A DNA stretch of 64,000 bases from Dryocola sp. LX212 (GTDB taxonomy: Bacteria > Pseudomonadota > Gammaproteobacteria > Enterobacterales > Enterobacteriaceae). The notes under the pieces were generated by a model. That model was given only the letters and a program-made list of their open reading frames with translations. It made no database searches and had not been told where the DNA came from. Of the stretch, positions 1 through 8,187 are shown piece by piece. The stretch spans positions 1,922,001 through 1,986,000 of the forward strand of contig CP167917.1 of NCBI GenBank assembly GCA_041504365.1. The letters run 5' to 3'. The position numbers and the translations under genes were made by a program. The number at the start of each line of letters is the position of its first letter. Within the stretch, counting starts at the first letter, position 1.

Positions 1-172
1 CCTGACGGCAAAAACATGTAATCCTGAACGCTGATGACCGCCCGGCTCCAGTGGGGCGACGTTCTTGTATAAGTTTCATGCTGGTCTATGCTCAATTCAG
101 TGATATAGCACCAAAGATCATTGTGTGTGTTTGAAAATTAAAACAAAATCACCCTTTTTCCGGATACTGCTT

Positions 173-1315
173 ATGAACAGGATGCTGTTGTACCTTCTGA
201 GCGTTGGGCTTGGGCTGCCCGTGGCCGCCTGTGCCAGCGGTTTTATAGACGATACGGATGGCATGCTTGATATGAGTGATTACCTGACGGATAACCGTTA
301 CGGTTTTCTGCCCATTCCGCTAGTGATCACCGAACCGGCGGTGGGCTACGGCGGAGGGCTGTTTGGCCTGTTCCTTCACGACACGGCGGACAGCGAAAAC
401 TCAAAAGCCAGGCAGAGCGGCAAAATGATCCCCCCGGCCATGACGGCGTTCGGCGGGGGGGGGACCCAGAACGGGACATGGTTTGTTGGCGGGGGACACC
501 GCCACACGTGGAATAATGACAGCATCCGCTACCTCGTGGCGCTGGGCTATGCGGACGTCAATCTCGACATTTATTCCGGCGATACGCTGGGGTTTGGTGG
601 GGGGAAGGGCGTCAGCACCCAGACTAAAGGCTATGGCGGTATGCAAAGGCTGCTGTTTCGGGTCAGCGATACGCCATTCTTCGTTGGTGCATCGCAGTTT
701 TACGCCAATATGGATATTTCTGCGGACAACAGGGTTATTAACCGGGCGCTGCAGCGTGTGCTGGGCGAAAACAGTACGACTTCCGCGTTAGGGCTGATGG
801 TGCAGTACGACACGACGGATAACTTTTTTTATCCCCAGCGCGGCCTATCGGTAACGGGCCAGTACCAGTTTTATTCCAGCTTCCTGGGCGGGGACTATCG
901 CTACAACCAACTGTCCATCGACGGCAAATATTTTCAGCCCCTTGGTCATGATTTGACGCTGGTGCTGGCGGGGGACTATCAGTCATTGTCGAACCACGAT
1001 GGGCATCTGCCGCCGATGGCTCGGCCCTATATTAATCTGCGGGGCATCTCGCGCTACCGCTACCAGGGGGATTACGTCAGCACAGTGCAAACGCAGCTGG
1101 AATGGCAGATGACGCCGCGCTGGACGCTGCAGGGATTTGTCGGTGCCGGAAGCGCCAGCAAAGAGGCGGATGAGCTTTATCACCAGACGGAAGTAGCATG
1201 GGGCGGCGGTTTTCGCTACCTGGTGGCCCGCAAATTCGGCCTGCGCACGGGGATAGACGTCGCTTTCAGCGACAGCGAGCAGGCGGTATATTTCAACGTT
1301 GGCGCGGGCCTGTAA
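173..1315 (+). CDS. Omp85-type (BamA/TamA family) beta-barrel outer-membrane protein, no POTRA domains
   Basis: Predicted 380-residue outer-membrane beta-barrel of the bacterial surface antigen (D15/Omp85) type. The ATG at 173 is preferred over an in-frame GTG at 125 because it places a signal peptide (MNRMLLYLLSVGLGLP, then an AACA-type cleavage region) at the N-terminus. The rest alternates short polar turns with amphipathic strands and carries an NLRGISRYRYQGD segment near residues 288-300, like the RG-Y...R loop motif of Omp85 barrels. No POTRA repeats precede the barrel, so it is not a full BamA or TamA. It is the first gene of an operon with three followers at 1405-4636. No transport substrate can be inferred. 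An alternative is a generic porin-like barrel, but the paralogue at 2382-3515 supports the Omp85 reading. Confidence 0.7.
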   Translation: MNRMLLYLLSVGLGLPVAACASGFIDDTDGMLDMSDYLTDNRYGFLPIPLVITEPAVGYGGGLFGLFLHDTADSENSKARQSGKMIPPAMTAFGGGGTQNGTWFVGGGHRHTWNNDSIRYLVALGYADVNLDIYSGDTLGFGGGKGVSTQTKGYGGMQRLLFRVSDTPFFVGASQFYANMDISADNRVINRALQRVLGENSTTSALGLMVQYDTTDNFFYPQRGLSVTGQYQFYSSFLGGDYRYNQLSIDGKYFQPLGHDLTLVLAGDYQSLSNHDGHLPPMARPYINLRGISRYRYQGDYVSTVQTQLEWQMTPRWTLQGFVGAGSASKEADELYHQTEVAWGGGFRYLVARKFGLRTGIDVAFSDSEQAVYFNVGAGL

Positions 1316-1404
1316 AAGGAATTTATTGCCCCAGACGATAACGCTAACATATATATAAAAGCATGGCTGTTCCTCCGCATGGGCGCAGTTTTGAGAGGGT
1401 TCGG

Positions 1405-2382
1405 ATGAAGACGATTTTTAAGGGTAAACAGCAGTACCGGATGCTTGCACTGCCGCTGCTGCTGTTATCCGGGCATGCGCTGGCGGCGGCTGACACAGAA
1501 TCAACCTCAGACAGCAGTACATTTCCAATCTGGGGAGATGAGGCCCGCGCGCGCGGCTACTCTATACCACTGCCGTTTGGGGTAAATTTTAGCTACATGA
1601 ATATGCGTCAGAACGTTGACGTTGACAGCATTACTTTTTCCGGCCTGAAGCTTGGTACGCACGCGATCCCGACCGATATGTTCAATATTGACGTCGGCAG
1701 CACCCGCGAGCGCAGCAAAACGGAGAATCTGCGTCTGGACATGTGGGTTTTTCCCTTCCTCAACGTCTACGGCCTGGTTGGCTACACCAAGGGCTCATCC
1801 GTTTCTAACGTTTCAGTAGATGCCGATCCGTCTTTGTATACGGGTATCGATCGCATTATCGCTTCCTCCGTGCATAACCTGAATCGAAGCGGCGACCTGA
1901 AAGATATCGACTTCCAGCTGGATTTCAAAGGCCAGACCTACGGGGCCGGTTTTACTCTCGCCGGAGGCTATCAAAACTGGTTCGGCCTGGTAGATACCAA
2001 CTACACCCGGACAGACTTTGATATTCTGGACGGTAAAATCTCAGCGCTGACCGTCTCGCCGCGCGTTGGCTATCGTTTTGAGCTTCAGGGCATCTCCGGG
2101 CCATCGCATCTGAGCCTTTGGGTAGGGGCGATGTACCAGGACGTGCAGCAGGAATTCAAAGGCAGCCTGTCTGATTTGCACATGCCCGCGCAGCTTCAGC
2201 CGCTGATCAACACAGTGAACAAGGACGATCAGGGCCGTTTCGACGTTAAGCAGCACCTCACGTCGCCGTGGAACACGCTGTTGGGCGCACAGTATGAAAT
2301 TACGCAAAACTTTAACGTACTGACCGAAATTGGCTTTAACGAGCGCAACAGCTTCTTCGTGGCGGGCGAATATCGATTCTGA
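1405..2382 (+). CDS. Predicted outer-membrane beta-barrel protein, unknown function
   Basis: Predicted 325-residue exported protein. I chose the ATG at 1405 because a GAGAGGG purine stretch lies just upstream and because it gives a clean signal peptide (charged KTIFKGKQQYR, hydrophobic LALPLLLLSGHA, cleavage after ALA). An in-frame ATG at 1363 would add 14 residues before the signal. The mature part opens with a polar DTESTSDSS stretch, has alternating strand-like segments and ends in ...VAGEYRF, whose C-terminal phenylalanine fits a BAM-recognised beta-signal. I do not recognise the family. It sits between two Omp85-like barrels, and its TGA overlaps the next gene's ATG by one base, so translation is probably coupled. 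Confidence 0.65.
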   Translation: MKTIFKGKQQYRMLALPLLLLSGHALAAADTESTSDSSTFPIWGDEARARGYSIPLPFGVNFSYMNMRQNVDVDSITFSGLKLGTHAIPTDMFNIDVGSTRERSKTENLRLDMWVFPFLNVYGLVGYTKGSSVSNVSVDADPSLYTGIDRIIASSVHNLNRSGDLKDIDFQLDFKGQTYGAGFTLAGGYQNWFGLVDTNYTRTDFDILDGKISALTVSPRVGYRFELQGISGPSHLSLWVGAMYQDVQQEFKGSLSDLHMPAQLQPLINTVNKDDQGRFDVKQHLTSPWNTLLGAQYEITQNFNVLTEIGFNERNSFFVAGEYRF

Positions 2383-3515
2383 TGAACAGATATGGAACGT
2401 TGTTCCTTGCTGTGCTGAGCCTGCTGTCCATTTCGCAAAGCGCCCGGGGCGTTAGCCGCGAGGAGATTGACGGTTTTCTCGGCAAGCTGGGCGCGGACAA
2501 TCAATATGATGCCAGCAAAGGTATCAACTGGAGCGTGCTGCCCGGCCCGTTCTATACCCCCGAGTTAAAACTTGGCCTCGGCGCGGCGATTGCCGGGGTT
2601 TACCGCGTCGATCCAAATGATAAAACCACGCAAAACTCATCGATTTCATTCACAGGCTTTGTCAGCAGCAGCGGTGCGCTTGGCGTGGGTATGAAGTCTT
2701 ACACTTTCTTCAGCGGCGACAAATGGCGCATGTTTATCGACGGCTCGCTGGCGAATATCCCAACGGGATTCTGGGGTATCGGTTACGACGCGGCGCAGGG
2801 GAACGAACAAAAATACACGGACCAGTCCGTCAGCGTGCATCCGCAGATCATGCGCCAGATCGTTGATAACCTCTACGCAGGCGTGGGCTGGGACTATTCC
2901 ACCATGCATGCAACTGAGCTGGAAGATACGCATCCGGGCGATAACTTCACCCGTTACGGCGCGGTTAAAGACTCCAAAAGCTCGGGCATAACGGCAACGC
3001 TTAATTATGATTCGCGTGATGTCATCACCCGGCCACGGCGTGGGCAATTTTTCAGCGCCGAATACAGCAACTTCGATCCTTCGTTTGGCTCGGATACTCA
3101 CTTTACCGTTCTGCAGCTGCAATATAATTATTACCATCCCCTGAACGAGGAGGACGTACTGGCGTTCGACCTCTGGGGACGTTTTTCCCGTGGCGATGTG
3201 CCGTGGGATCGCCTGTCTGAACTCGGGGACGACAAGCGGATGCGGGGCTACTATCAGGGGCGCTATCGCGATAAAGACGTGGTCAGCACCCAGCTGGAAT
3301 ACCGCAAAAAACTCGACTGGCGAAATGGCTACGTGCTCTGGCTGGGAATGGGCGCGCTGGGAGGCAGCATGGGCGATCTGCTGGATAACGCGCCGCTGCC
3401 GACAACGGGCGTCGGCTATCGCTTCGAGGTGAAACCGGACATGAACATTCGTCTTGATTTAGGATTTGGGAAAGAGAGCGCTGGATTTTACTTCCAGGTC
3501 GCGGAGGCATTTTAA
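2382..3515 (+). CDS. Second Omp85-type (BamA/TamA family) beta-barrel outer-membrane protein
   Basis: Predicted 377-residue outer-membrane barrel related in type to the first gene of this operon. The signal peptide is about residues 1-23 (MNRYGTLFLAVLSLLSISQSARG). Near residues 285-298 is KRMRGYYQGRYRDKD, which resembles the RG-Y/R-(F/Y)RD loop motif of Omp85 proteins, and the protein ends in ...FYFQVAEAF with a terminal phenylalanine typical of the beta-signal. No POTRA domain is visible; after about 35 residues of linker the strands begin. Its start overlaps the previous stop (TGATG) and its own stop overlaps the next start (TAATG), indicating a translationally coupled operon. Function is unknown; outer-membrane assembly, lipid transfer or a two-barrel complex would all fit. 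Confidence 0.7.
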   Translation: MNRYGTLFLAVLSLLSISQSARGVSREEIDGFLGKLGADNQYDASKGINWSVLPGPFYTPELKLGLGAAIAGVYRVDPNDKTTQNSSISFTGFVSSSGALGVGMKSYTFFSGDKWRMFIDGSLANIPTGFWGIGYDAAQGNEQKYTDQSVSVHPQIMRQIVDNLYAGVGWDYSTMHATELEDTHPGDNFTRYGAVKDSKSSGITATLNYDSRDVITRPRRGQFFSAEYSNFDPSFGSDTHFTVLQLQYNYYHPLNEEDVLAFDLWGRFSRGDVPWDRLSELGDDKRMRGYYQGRYRDKDVVSTQLEYRKKLDWRNGYVLWLGMGALGGSMGDLLDNAPLPTTGVGYRFEVKPDMNIRLDLGFGKESAGFYFQVAEAF

Positions 3516-4636
3516 TGCAGGTATGGCTTTTCACACTGCTGCTTGGCATAGCAACCTTTAGCTACGGCGCTCAACCACCCGTCGCGAATATTTTACCCAT
3601 TGAACAGGCGAGGCGCGCCTGGCCCGTAGTGGAAAACATTACCCCGCCGGAGTCCTTGCGCCCTTGCTGTGCGTTCGGCTATGACCTGCACGTTCGGGCA
3701 ATGGGCATACCTATTCCAATCTACCAGATTGGTAACGTCCTGACGGTATCGACCCTCGGGCACCATCATTACAACGACAGCGCGTTCGGGGCTGTTAAAA
3801 ATATCGTCGGCTTAAGCGACGAGAAAAGCGGCCTGATCTACACTCACCGCGGCGGTTTCATTGATATTGCCCACGTTCGTGATACCGCCGACAACACGCT
3901 CTATCTCTTCTCGCAAATCCATGCGCGACTGGGCCACGAGCGGCGGATATTCTTCAGCGAAGAACTTGGCCTGCGACGTATCCAGCTGCATGCTTTTACC
4001 CCACCTGCCGCGATGGCGGAGCGCTACAGCCTGGCCGCGTGGCTGGCAGGCCATCTGGCATTTCAGATGGCCCAGTGGCATGAAGTTGCTCAGTGGTACG
4101 GCTTTCAGTCCGTCCCGGGTTTCTCTGAAGAGATTTCCGCTTTCTCACCGGAAGATCTCTACTCCAACCTGCTCGGCGCGCGTCTGGCAATCAATGTAAT
4201 CTTGCAGGGCCAGGCCGGTTCCATTGAAGCCTACGATCGCGCAATGGATAAAGCTCTGCACGCTGCGCTGATACAGTTAGGGGCCGTCAGCAAAGAAGAG
4301 ACCCAAAAAGAGTTCCGCGACGTGGACGGCGGTTGGTGGAACAGCAAACGCCGGGTGCCGGATAAATTCCTGGTGCTGAACCGTAATTACGATCTGAGCG
4401 AAAACCGCCTGCCGACGGAAGTCCCGTTTGAGCAGAGGGAACGCTACCGGCTTGTGATGCCCGCTACGGTGGCTGGCATGACATTGAGCAGCCTCGGGGA
4501 ATTACAAATCCACAAAGGCAGCAATATGAAAGGGCTGAAAGTGCCGGACGGCTTTTATACGCCGCCGCAGTTTAAAGCGCTGGCGGAGCAGGCGAAGCAG
4601 GCCGACCAGATCCAGCTGCAGAGAATGAATAAGTAG
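3515..4636 (+). CDS. Exported DUF4056-family protein
   Basis: 373-residue protein with a short signal peptide (MQVWLFTLLLGIATFSYGA). The mature part carries features I associate with DUF4056: RPCCAFGYDLHVR at about residues 49-61, a GHHHY cluster near 83-87, and a helix with repeated histidines (GHLAFQMAQWHEVAQWYG, about 178-195). The spaced His/Glu residues of that helix recall metal-dependent hydrolases, but a catalytic role is inference only. It is the last gene of the operon, overlaps the preceding barrel gene by one base and is followed by a terminator at 4738-4764. A periplasmic partner that modifies or delivers something through the barrel proteins is plausible. The family name is from memory of sequence features, not from a search. 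Confidence 0.65.
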   Translation: MQVWLFTLLLGIATFSYGAQPPVANILPIEQARRAWPVVENITPPESLRPCCAFGYDLHVRAMGIPIPIYQIGNVLTVSTLGHHHYNDSAFGAVKNIVGLSDEKSGLIYTHRGGFIDIAHVRDTADNTLYLFSQIHARLGHERRIFFSEELGLRRIQLHAFTPPAAMAERYSLAAWLAGHLAFQMAQWHEVAQWYGFQSVPGFSEEISAFSPEDLYSNLLGARLAINVILQGQAGSIEAYDRAMDKALHAALIQLGAVSKEETQKEFRDVDGGWWNSKRRVPDKFLVLNRNYDLSENRLPTEVPFEQRERYRLVMPATVAGMTLSSLGELQIHKGSNMKGLKVPDGFYTPPQFKALAEQAKQADQIQLQRMNK

Positions 4637-4661
4637 CTTCAACGCCATGCGCCGTTGTTTT

Positions 4662-4687
4662 GTCGGATGACGCCGGCTTTTCCGACC
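4662..4687. repeat. Degenerate REP-like half element
   Basis: GTCGGATGACGCCGGCTTTTCCGACC forms a short imperfect hairpin (GTCGGA/TCCGAC) resembling enterobacterial REP units, 3' of the DUF4056 gene. It is a weaker match than the REP copies at 18082, 53883 and 55491. Confidence 0.35.
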
Positions 4688-4737
4688 TGCTGATTTTGGG
4701 GTTTGTAGGGGGATAAGTGCAAGCACCACCCACCCAT

Positions 4738-4764
4738 GAAGGGCCTCTGCCAGGAGGCCCTTTT
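4738..4764. terminator. Bidirectional intrinsic terminator between the OMP operon and yghU
   Basis: GGGCCTC, loop TGCCAG, GAGGCCC, followed by TTTT and preceded by AA. It lies between two convergent genes, so it can end the + strand outer-membrane operon and, more weakly, yghU. Confidence 0.75.
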
Positions 4765-4767
4765 AAA

Positions 4768-5631
4768 TCATGCAAGCTTGTCCTGAGTACGCAGTTCAAA
4801 ATCCGAGGCGTCGTGGCGTTCATGCAGCTGTTCTGAAGGTTCGCCCCATGTCCGGTTTACAATGCATCCACGCTTCACCGCAGGGCGGTTTGCCACTTCG
4901 TCTGCCCAGCGCTGGAAGTGATTATAAGAGGCGACGTCGAGGAATTCCGCTGAATCATACAGGCCACCTTTCGCCAGCGCGCCGTACCACGGCCAGATTG
5001 CCATATCCGCAATGGAATACTCATCGCCCGCAATAAAGCGGTGGTCGGCCAGCTGGCGATCCAGCACGTCTAATTGGCGCTTAGTTTCCATCGCAAAGCG
5101 GTTGATGGCGTATTCGATTTTCACCGGCGCGTAGTGGAAGAAGTGGCCGAAACCGCCGCCCAGATAAGGCGCGGAGCCCTGCAGCCAGAACAGCCAGTTC
5201 AGCGTCTCGGCGCGGGCGGCAGCGTCTTTTGGGAGGAAGTGTCCGAACTTCTCGGCCAGATAGAACAGAATCGAACCGGACTCGAAGACGCGAACCGGCG
5301 GGGTGGCCGAGTTATCAACCAGCGCCGGAATTTTCGAGTTAGGGTTCACTTCCACAAATCCGCTGGAAAACTGATCGCCTTCGCCAATACGAATTAAGTG
5401 CGCGTCATATTCCGCTCCGCTGACGCCGAGCGCCAGCAGCTCTTCAAGCAGAATAGTGACCTTCTGACCGTTTGGCGTACCCAGGGAATAGAGCTGCAGC
5501 GGATGTTTGCCGATCGGCAGCGTTTTTTCATGCGTTGGCCCGGCGACCGGACGGTTGATATTGGAAAACTGCCCGGCTTCGGATTTGTTCCAGGTCCACA
5601 CTTTCGGTGGCTGATAGTTATTTTCGGACAT
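4768..5631 (-). CDS. yghU: Glutathione transferase / disulfide reductase YghU
   Basis: 287 residues, against 288 for E. coli YghU, with near-identical blocks throughout. YghU is a Nu-class glutathione transferase with disulfide-bond reductase activity that binds two glutathione molecules and works in the cytosol. Visible here are the N-terminal extension (YQPPKVWTWNKSE), the thioredoxin-like domain with the glutathione-binding VNPNSKIPAL and VFESGSILFYLAEKFG segments (about 105-140), and the all-helical C-terminal domain with EYSIADMAIWPW. In E. coli the gene sits elsewhere, so its place next to ychF is a lineage-specific order. Convergent with the outer-membrane operon. Confidence 0.93.
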   Translation of the reverse strand: MSENNYQPPKVWTWNKSEAGQFSNINRPVAGPTHEKTLPIGKHPLQLYSLGTPNGQKVTILLEELLALGVSGAEYDAHLIRIGEGDQFSSGFVEVNPNSKIPALVDNSATPPVRVFESGSILFYLAEKFGHFLPKDAAARAETLNWLFWLQGSAPYLGGGFGHFFHYAPVKIEYAINRFAMETKRQLDVLDRQLADHRFIAGDEYSIADMAIWPWYGALAKGGLYDSAEFLDVASYNHFQRWADEVANRPAVKRGCIVNRTWGEPSEQLHERHDASDFELRTQDKLA

Positions 5632-5723
5632 GCTGTTGGCCTGCCTTTTGTCGTTGGAGTTTACTCAGGCAGATCAGTTTATGCCATTCCGGTGCTTCTG
5701 GCGAAATTAGCTTTTCAGCCATA

Positions 5724-5752
5724 AAAAAATCCACGCCTGAGCGTGGATTTTT
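5724..5752 (-). terminator. Intrinsic terminator of ychF
   Basis: AAAAATCCACGC, loop CTGA, GCGTGGATTTTT. It lies between the yghU start and the ychF stop and, read on the minus strand, gives a strong stem followed by a U-tract. Confidence 0.85.
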
Positions 5753-5769
5753 CATGACGAGAAAGATGA

Positions 5770-6861
5770 TTAAACGTTGAACAGGAAGTTCATCACGTCG
5801 CCATCTTTCACGATGTAGTCTTTGCCTTCCGCTCGCATCTTGCCTGCTTCCTTCGCGCCTTGCTCACCTTTGTAGGTGATAAAGTCTTCGTAGGCGATGG
5901 TTTGTGCGCGGATAAACCCTTTTTCGAAGTCGGTATGGATCTTACCTGCTGCCTGCGGCGCGGTAGCCCCAACAGGAATTGTCCATGCGCGAACTTCTTT
6001 TACGCCAGCGGTGAAATAGGTTTGCAGGTTCAGCAGTTCGTAACCGGCGCGGATAACGCGGTTGAGGCCCGGCTCTTCCAGGCCCATTTCGGCCATGAAC
6101 TCGTCACGGTCGGCGTCGTCCAGCTCGGCGATATCAGACTCAACCGCGGCGCAAACCGCCACAACCACGGAGCCTTCGGCTGCCGCGATTTCACGCACTT
6201 TGTCCAGGTACGGGTTGTTCTCGTAGCCGTCTTCATTGACGTTGGCGATGTACATGGTTGGCTTCAGCGTCAGGAAGCTCAGGTATTTGATTGCCGCTTT
6301 GTCTTCTTCGCTCAGGTTCAGCGCGCGCAGCATACCGGCGTTTTCCAGCTGCGGCAGGCATTTTTCCAGCGCGGCCAGTTCGGCTTTCGCGTCTTTATCG
6401 CCGCCCTTAGCTTTCTTCTGAATGCGGTGCATAGCGCGTTCACAGGTATCCAGGTCGGACAGGGCCAGCTCGGTGTTGATAACCTCGATGTCGTCAGCAG
6501 GGTCAACCTTGTTGTTCACGTGAATAATGTTGTCATTCTCAAAGCAGCGCACCACGTGGCCGATAGCTTCGGTTTCACGGATGTTGGTCAGGAACTGGTT
6601 GCCCAGGCCTTCACCTTTAGACGCGCCTTTCACCAGGCCGGCGATATCAACGAATTCCATGGTGGTAGGCAGGATACGCTGAGGTTTTACGATTTCGGCC
6701 AGCTTGTCCAGGCGAGGGTCCGGCATCGGCACCACGCCGGTGTTCGGCTCAATGGTACAGAACGGGAAGTTTGCTGCTTCAATTCCCGCCTTGGTGAGCG
6801 CGTTGAACAGGGTGGATTTACCGACGTTCGGCAAGCCGACGATACCGCATTTGAATCCCAT
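5770..6861 (-). CDS. ychF: Ribosome-associated ATPase YchF (OLA1 family)
   Basis: 363 residues, the normal length. YchF is a TRAFAC-class P-loop protein that prefers ATP over GTP, binds ribosomes and is linked to translation-start choice and oxidative-stress control. The P-loop [12 protein letters not shown] lies near residues 9-20, [14 protein letters not shown] follows the switch regions, the unusual NVNE in place of NKxD (which explains ATP preference) is near 205, and a TGS domain occupies the C-terminus ([13 protein letters not shown] to the end). It lies downstream of pth on the same strand, as in E. coli. A perfect 8-bp inverted repeat lies 33 bp upstream of its start. Confidence 0.97.
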   Translation of the reverse strand: MGFKCGIVGLPNVGKSTLFNALTKAGIEAANFPFCTIEPNTGVVPMPDPRLDKLAEIVKPQRILPTTMEFVDIAGLVKGASKGEGLGNQFLTNIRETEAIGHVVRCFENDNIIHVNNKVDPADDIEVINTELALSDLDTCERAMHRIQKKAKGGDKDAKAELAALEKCLPQLENAGMLRALNLSEEDKAAIKYLSFLTLKPTMYIANVNEDGYENNPYLDKVREIAAAEGSVVVAVCAAVESDIAELDDADRDEFMAEMGLEEPGLNRVIRAGYELLNLQTYFTAGVKEVRAWTIPVGATAPQAAGKIHTDFEKGFIRAQTIAYEDFITYKGEQGAKEAGKMRAEGKDYIVKDGDVMNFLFNV

Positions 6862-6893
6862 GGTTTAAATCACCTTAATAGCTTTGATATCAA

Positions 6894-6911
6894 TGAGTTA
6901 ATGTTAACTCA
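6894..6911. repeat. Inverted repeat upstream of ychF
   Basis: TGAGTTAA-TG-TTAACTCA, perfect 8-bp arms, 33-50 bp upstream of the ychF ATG. It may be an operator or part of the 5' leader; I do not recognise a regulator. Confidence 0.4.
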
Positions 6912-6997
6912 ATGAAAAAATGGAAATAACTTTGCCTATTATACACCTAAACTGTTTTAAAGGTGCGTGGAAATGGCGCGGCCCGGGGCGCGCGGCC

Positions 6998-7582
6998 TTA
7001 CTGAGCTTTAAAAGCGTGCAGGCGGTTGGTCGCCTTCGTCAGGCCTTCTTTCAGCCAGACTTCCGTGCAGCGTGCCGCTTCGTCTACCGCGTCATCAATA
7101 AGCTTCTGCTCGCTGGCCGGCGGCTTGCCCAGTACAAAGCCGACAACTTTGTTTTTATCGCCCGGATGGCCAATTCCCACCCGTAAGCGGTGAAAGTTCG
7201 GGTTATTGCCCAGTTTGTTAATGATGTCTTTCAGGCCGTTATGGCCGCCGTGGCCGCCACCGAGCTTAAATTTTGCCACGCCAGGCGGCAGATCCAGTTC
7301 GTCGTGGGCAACGAGAATTTCGTCCGGCGCGATGCGGAAGAAAGTTGCCATCGCGCTGACCGCTTTGCCGCTCAGGTTCATAAACGTGGTCGGCACCAGC
7401 AGGCGAACGTCCTCACCGGCCAGGTTAATGCGCGCGGTATAGCCAAAAAACTTCGCTTCTTCTTTCAGCGACTGGTTGTGGCGTTCGGCCAGCAGATCAA
7501 CATACCAGGCCCCGGCGTTGTGGCGGGTTGCCGCGTATTCCGCACCCGGATTGGCCAGGCCGACAATCAATTTAATACTCAC
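6998..7582 (-). CDS. pth: Peptidyl-tRNA hydrolase
   Basis: 194 residues, the usual length. Pth cleaves the ester bond of peptidyl-tRNAs that fall off the ribosome, recycling tRNA in the cytosol; it is essential in E. coli. The active-site residues are in place: Asn in GLANPG (residue 11), the catalytic His in ATRHNAG (residue 21), Asn in TFMNLSG, Asp in [10 protein letters not shown], and the [12 protein letters not shown] block. It is followed by ychF and is divergent from ychH, the conserved enterobacterial arrangement. Confidence 0.97.
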   Translation of the reverse strand: MSIKLIVGLANPGAEYAATRHNAGAWYVDLLAERHNQSLKEEAKFFGYTARINLAGEDVRLLVPTTFMNLSGKAVSAMATFFRIAPDEILVAHDELDLPPGVAKFKLGGGHGGHNGLKDIINKLGNNPNFHRLRVGIGHPGDKNKVVGFVLGKPPASEQKLIDDAVDEAARCTEVWLKEGLTKATNRLHAFKAQ

Positions 7583-7755
7583 GTTTTCTTTCCTGAAAGC
7601 AGACTCAAGCCGCGTAGTTTACTGCGCCGCCGCCGCGATGACAAAGCGCAATGCGCAGCTGGCTCAATTAATGAATAGTTCAACGACTGAACAATTAGAA
7701 TCTCATGCAATTCAGCAGCTTATTTGTAAACTTTTGTCATAATTTCATTCGTAAT

Positions 7756-7771
7756 TGCGATCGCCATCGCA
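7756..7771 (+). promoter_or_regulatory. Candidate CRP (CRP-S type) site in a class II position at ychH
   Basis: TGCGA-TCGCCA-TCGCA is a symmetric match to the CRP box with C and G at the positions that define CRP-S sites, which need the coactivator Sxy/TfoX. A TATACT -10 element follows at 7794-7799; a start near 7805 would put the site centre at -41.5, the class II geometry. The motif is seen; its use by CRP or Sxy is inferred. Confidence 0.55.
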
Positions 7772-7857
7772 TATAGCAAGCGGCAGTGTTGTCTATACTT
7801 TACACACAAGGAGAGGGGATATTCCCCGCCGACCCAGGAACCATCCGGAGGTGACAC

Positions 7858-8136
7858 ATGAAACGCAGAAACGCTTCGTTACTCGGTAATATTCTCATGG
7901 GGTTGGGGTTGTTCGTCATGGTGGGTGGCGTTGGTTACTCCATTCTGAACCAGCTGCCTCAGTTTAATTTACCACAGATATTCGCCCACGGAGCAGTGCT
8001 TAGCATCTTTGTCGGCGCGGTGCTCTGGCTTGCCGGCGCGCGAGCGGGCGGACGTGAACAGGTCTGCGACCGCTACTGGTGGATACGCCATTATGACAAA
8101 CGCTGCCGCCGCGACGAGCAGCATCGCCACAGTTAA
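7858..8136 (+). CDS. ychH: Stress-induced inner-membrane protein YchH
   Basis: 92 residues, the length of E. coli YchH, a small DUF2583-type membrane protein linked to stress resistance and biofilm formation. It has two hydrophobic segments, about residues 10-30 (NILMGLGLFVMVGGVGYSIL) and 42-62, then a basic cytosolic tail (YWWIRHYDKRCRRDEQHRH). GGAGGTGAC lies directly upstream of the ATG as a strong ribosome-binding site. It is transcribed away from pth and ends at the hairpin at 8152-8184. The upstream CRP-like site suggests cAMP control. Confidence 0.9.
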   Translation: MKRRNASLLGNILMGLGLFVMVGGVGYSILNQLPQFNLPQIFAHGAVLSIFVGAVLWLAGARAGGREQVCDRYWWIRHYDKRCRRDEQHRHS

Positions 8137-8151
8137 GTATTAAGCGGAATT

Positions 8152-8184
8152 AAAAAAAGCTCAGCTAAATTGCTGAGCTTTTTT
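8152..8184. terminator. Bidirectional intrinsic terminator between ychH and dauA
   Basis: A7, GCTCAGC, loop TAAATT, GCTGAGC, T6. Convergent genes on both sides; it can serve either strand. Confidence 0.88.
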
Positions 8185-8187
8185 GTG

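Noticed and set aside
5860..6915. 351-codon + strand frame opposite ychF
   Set aside because: Antisense shadow of a conserved gene; its composition mirrors ychF codon use and matches no family.
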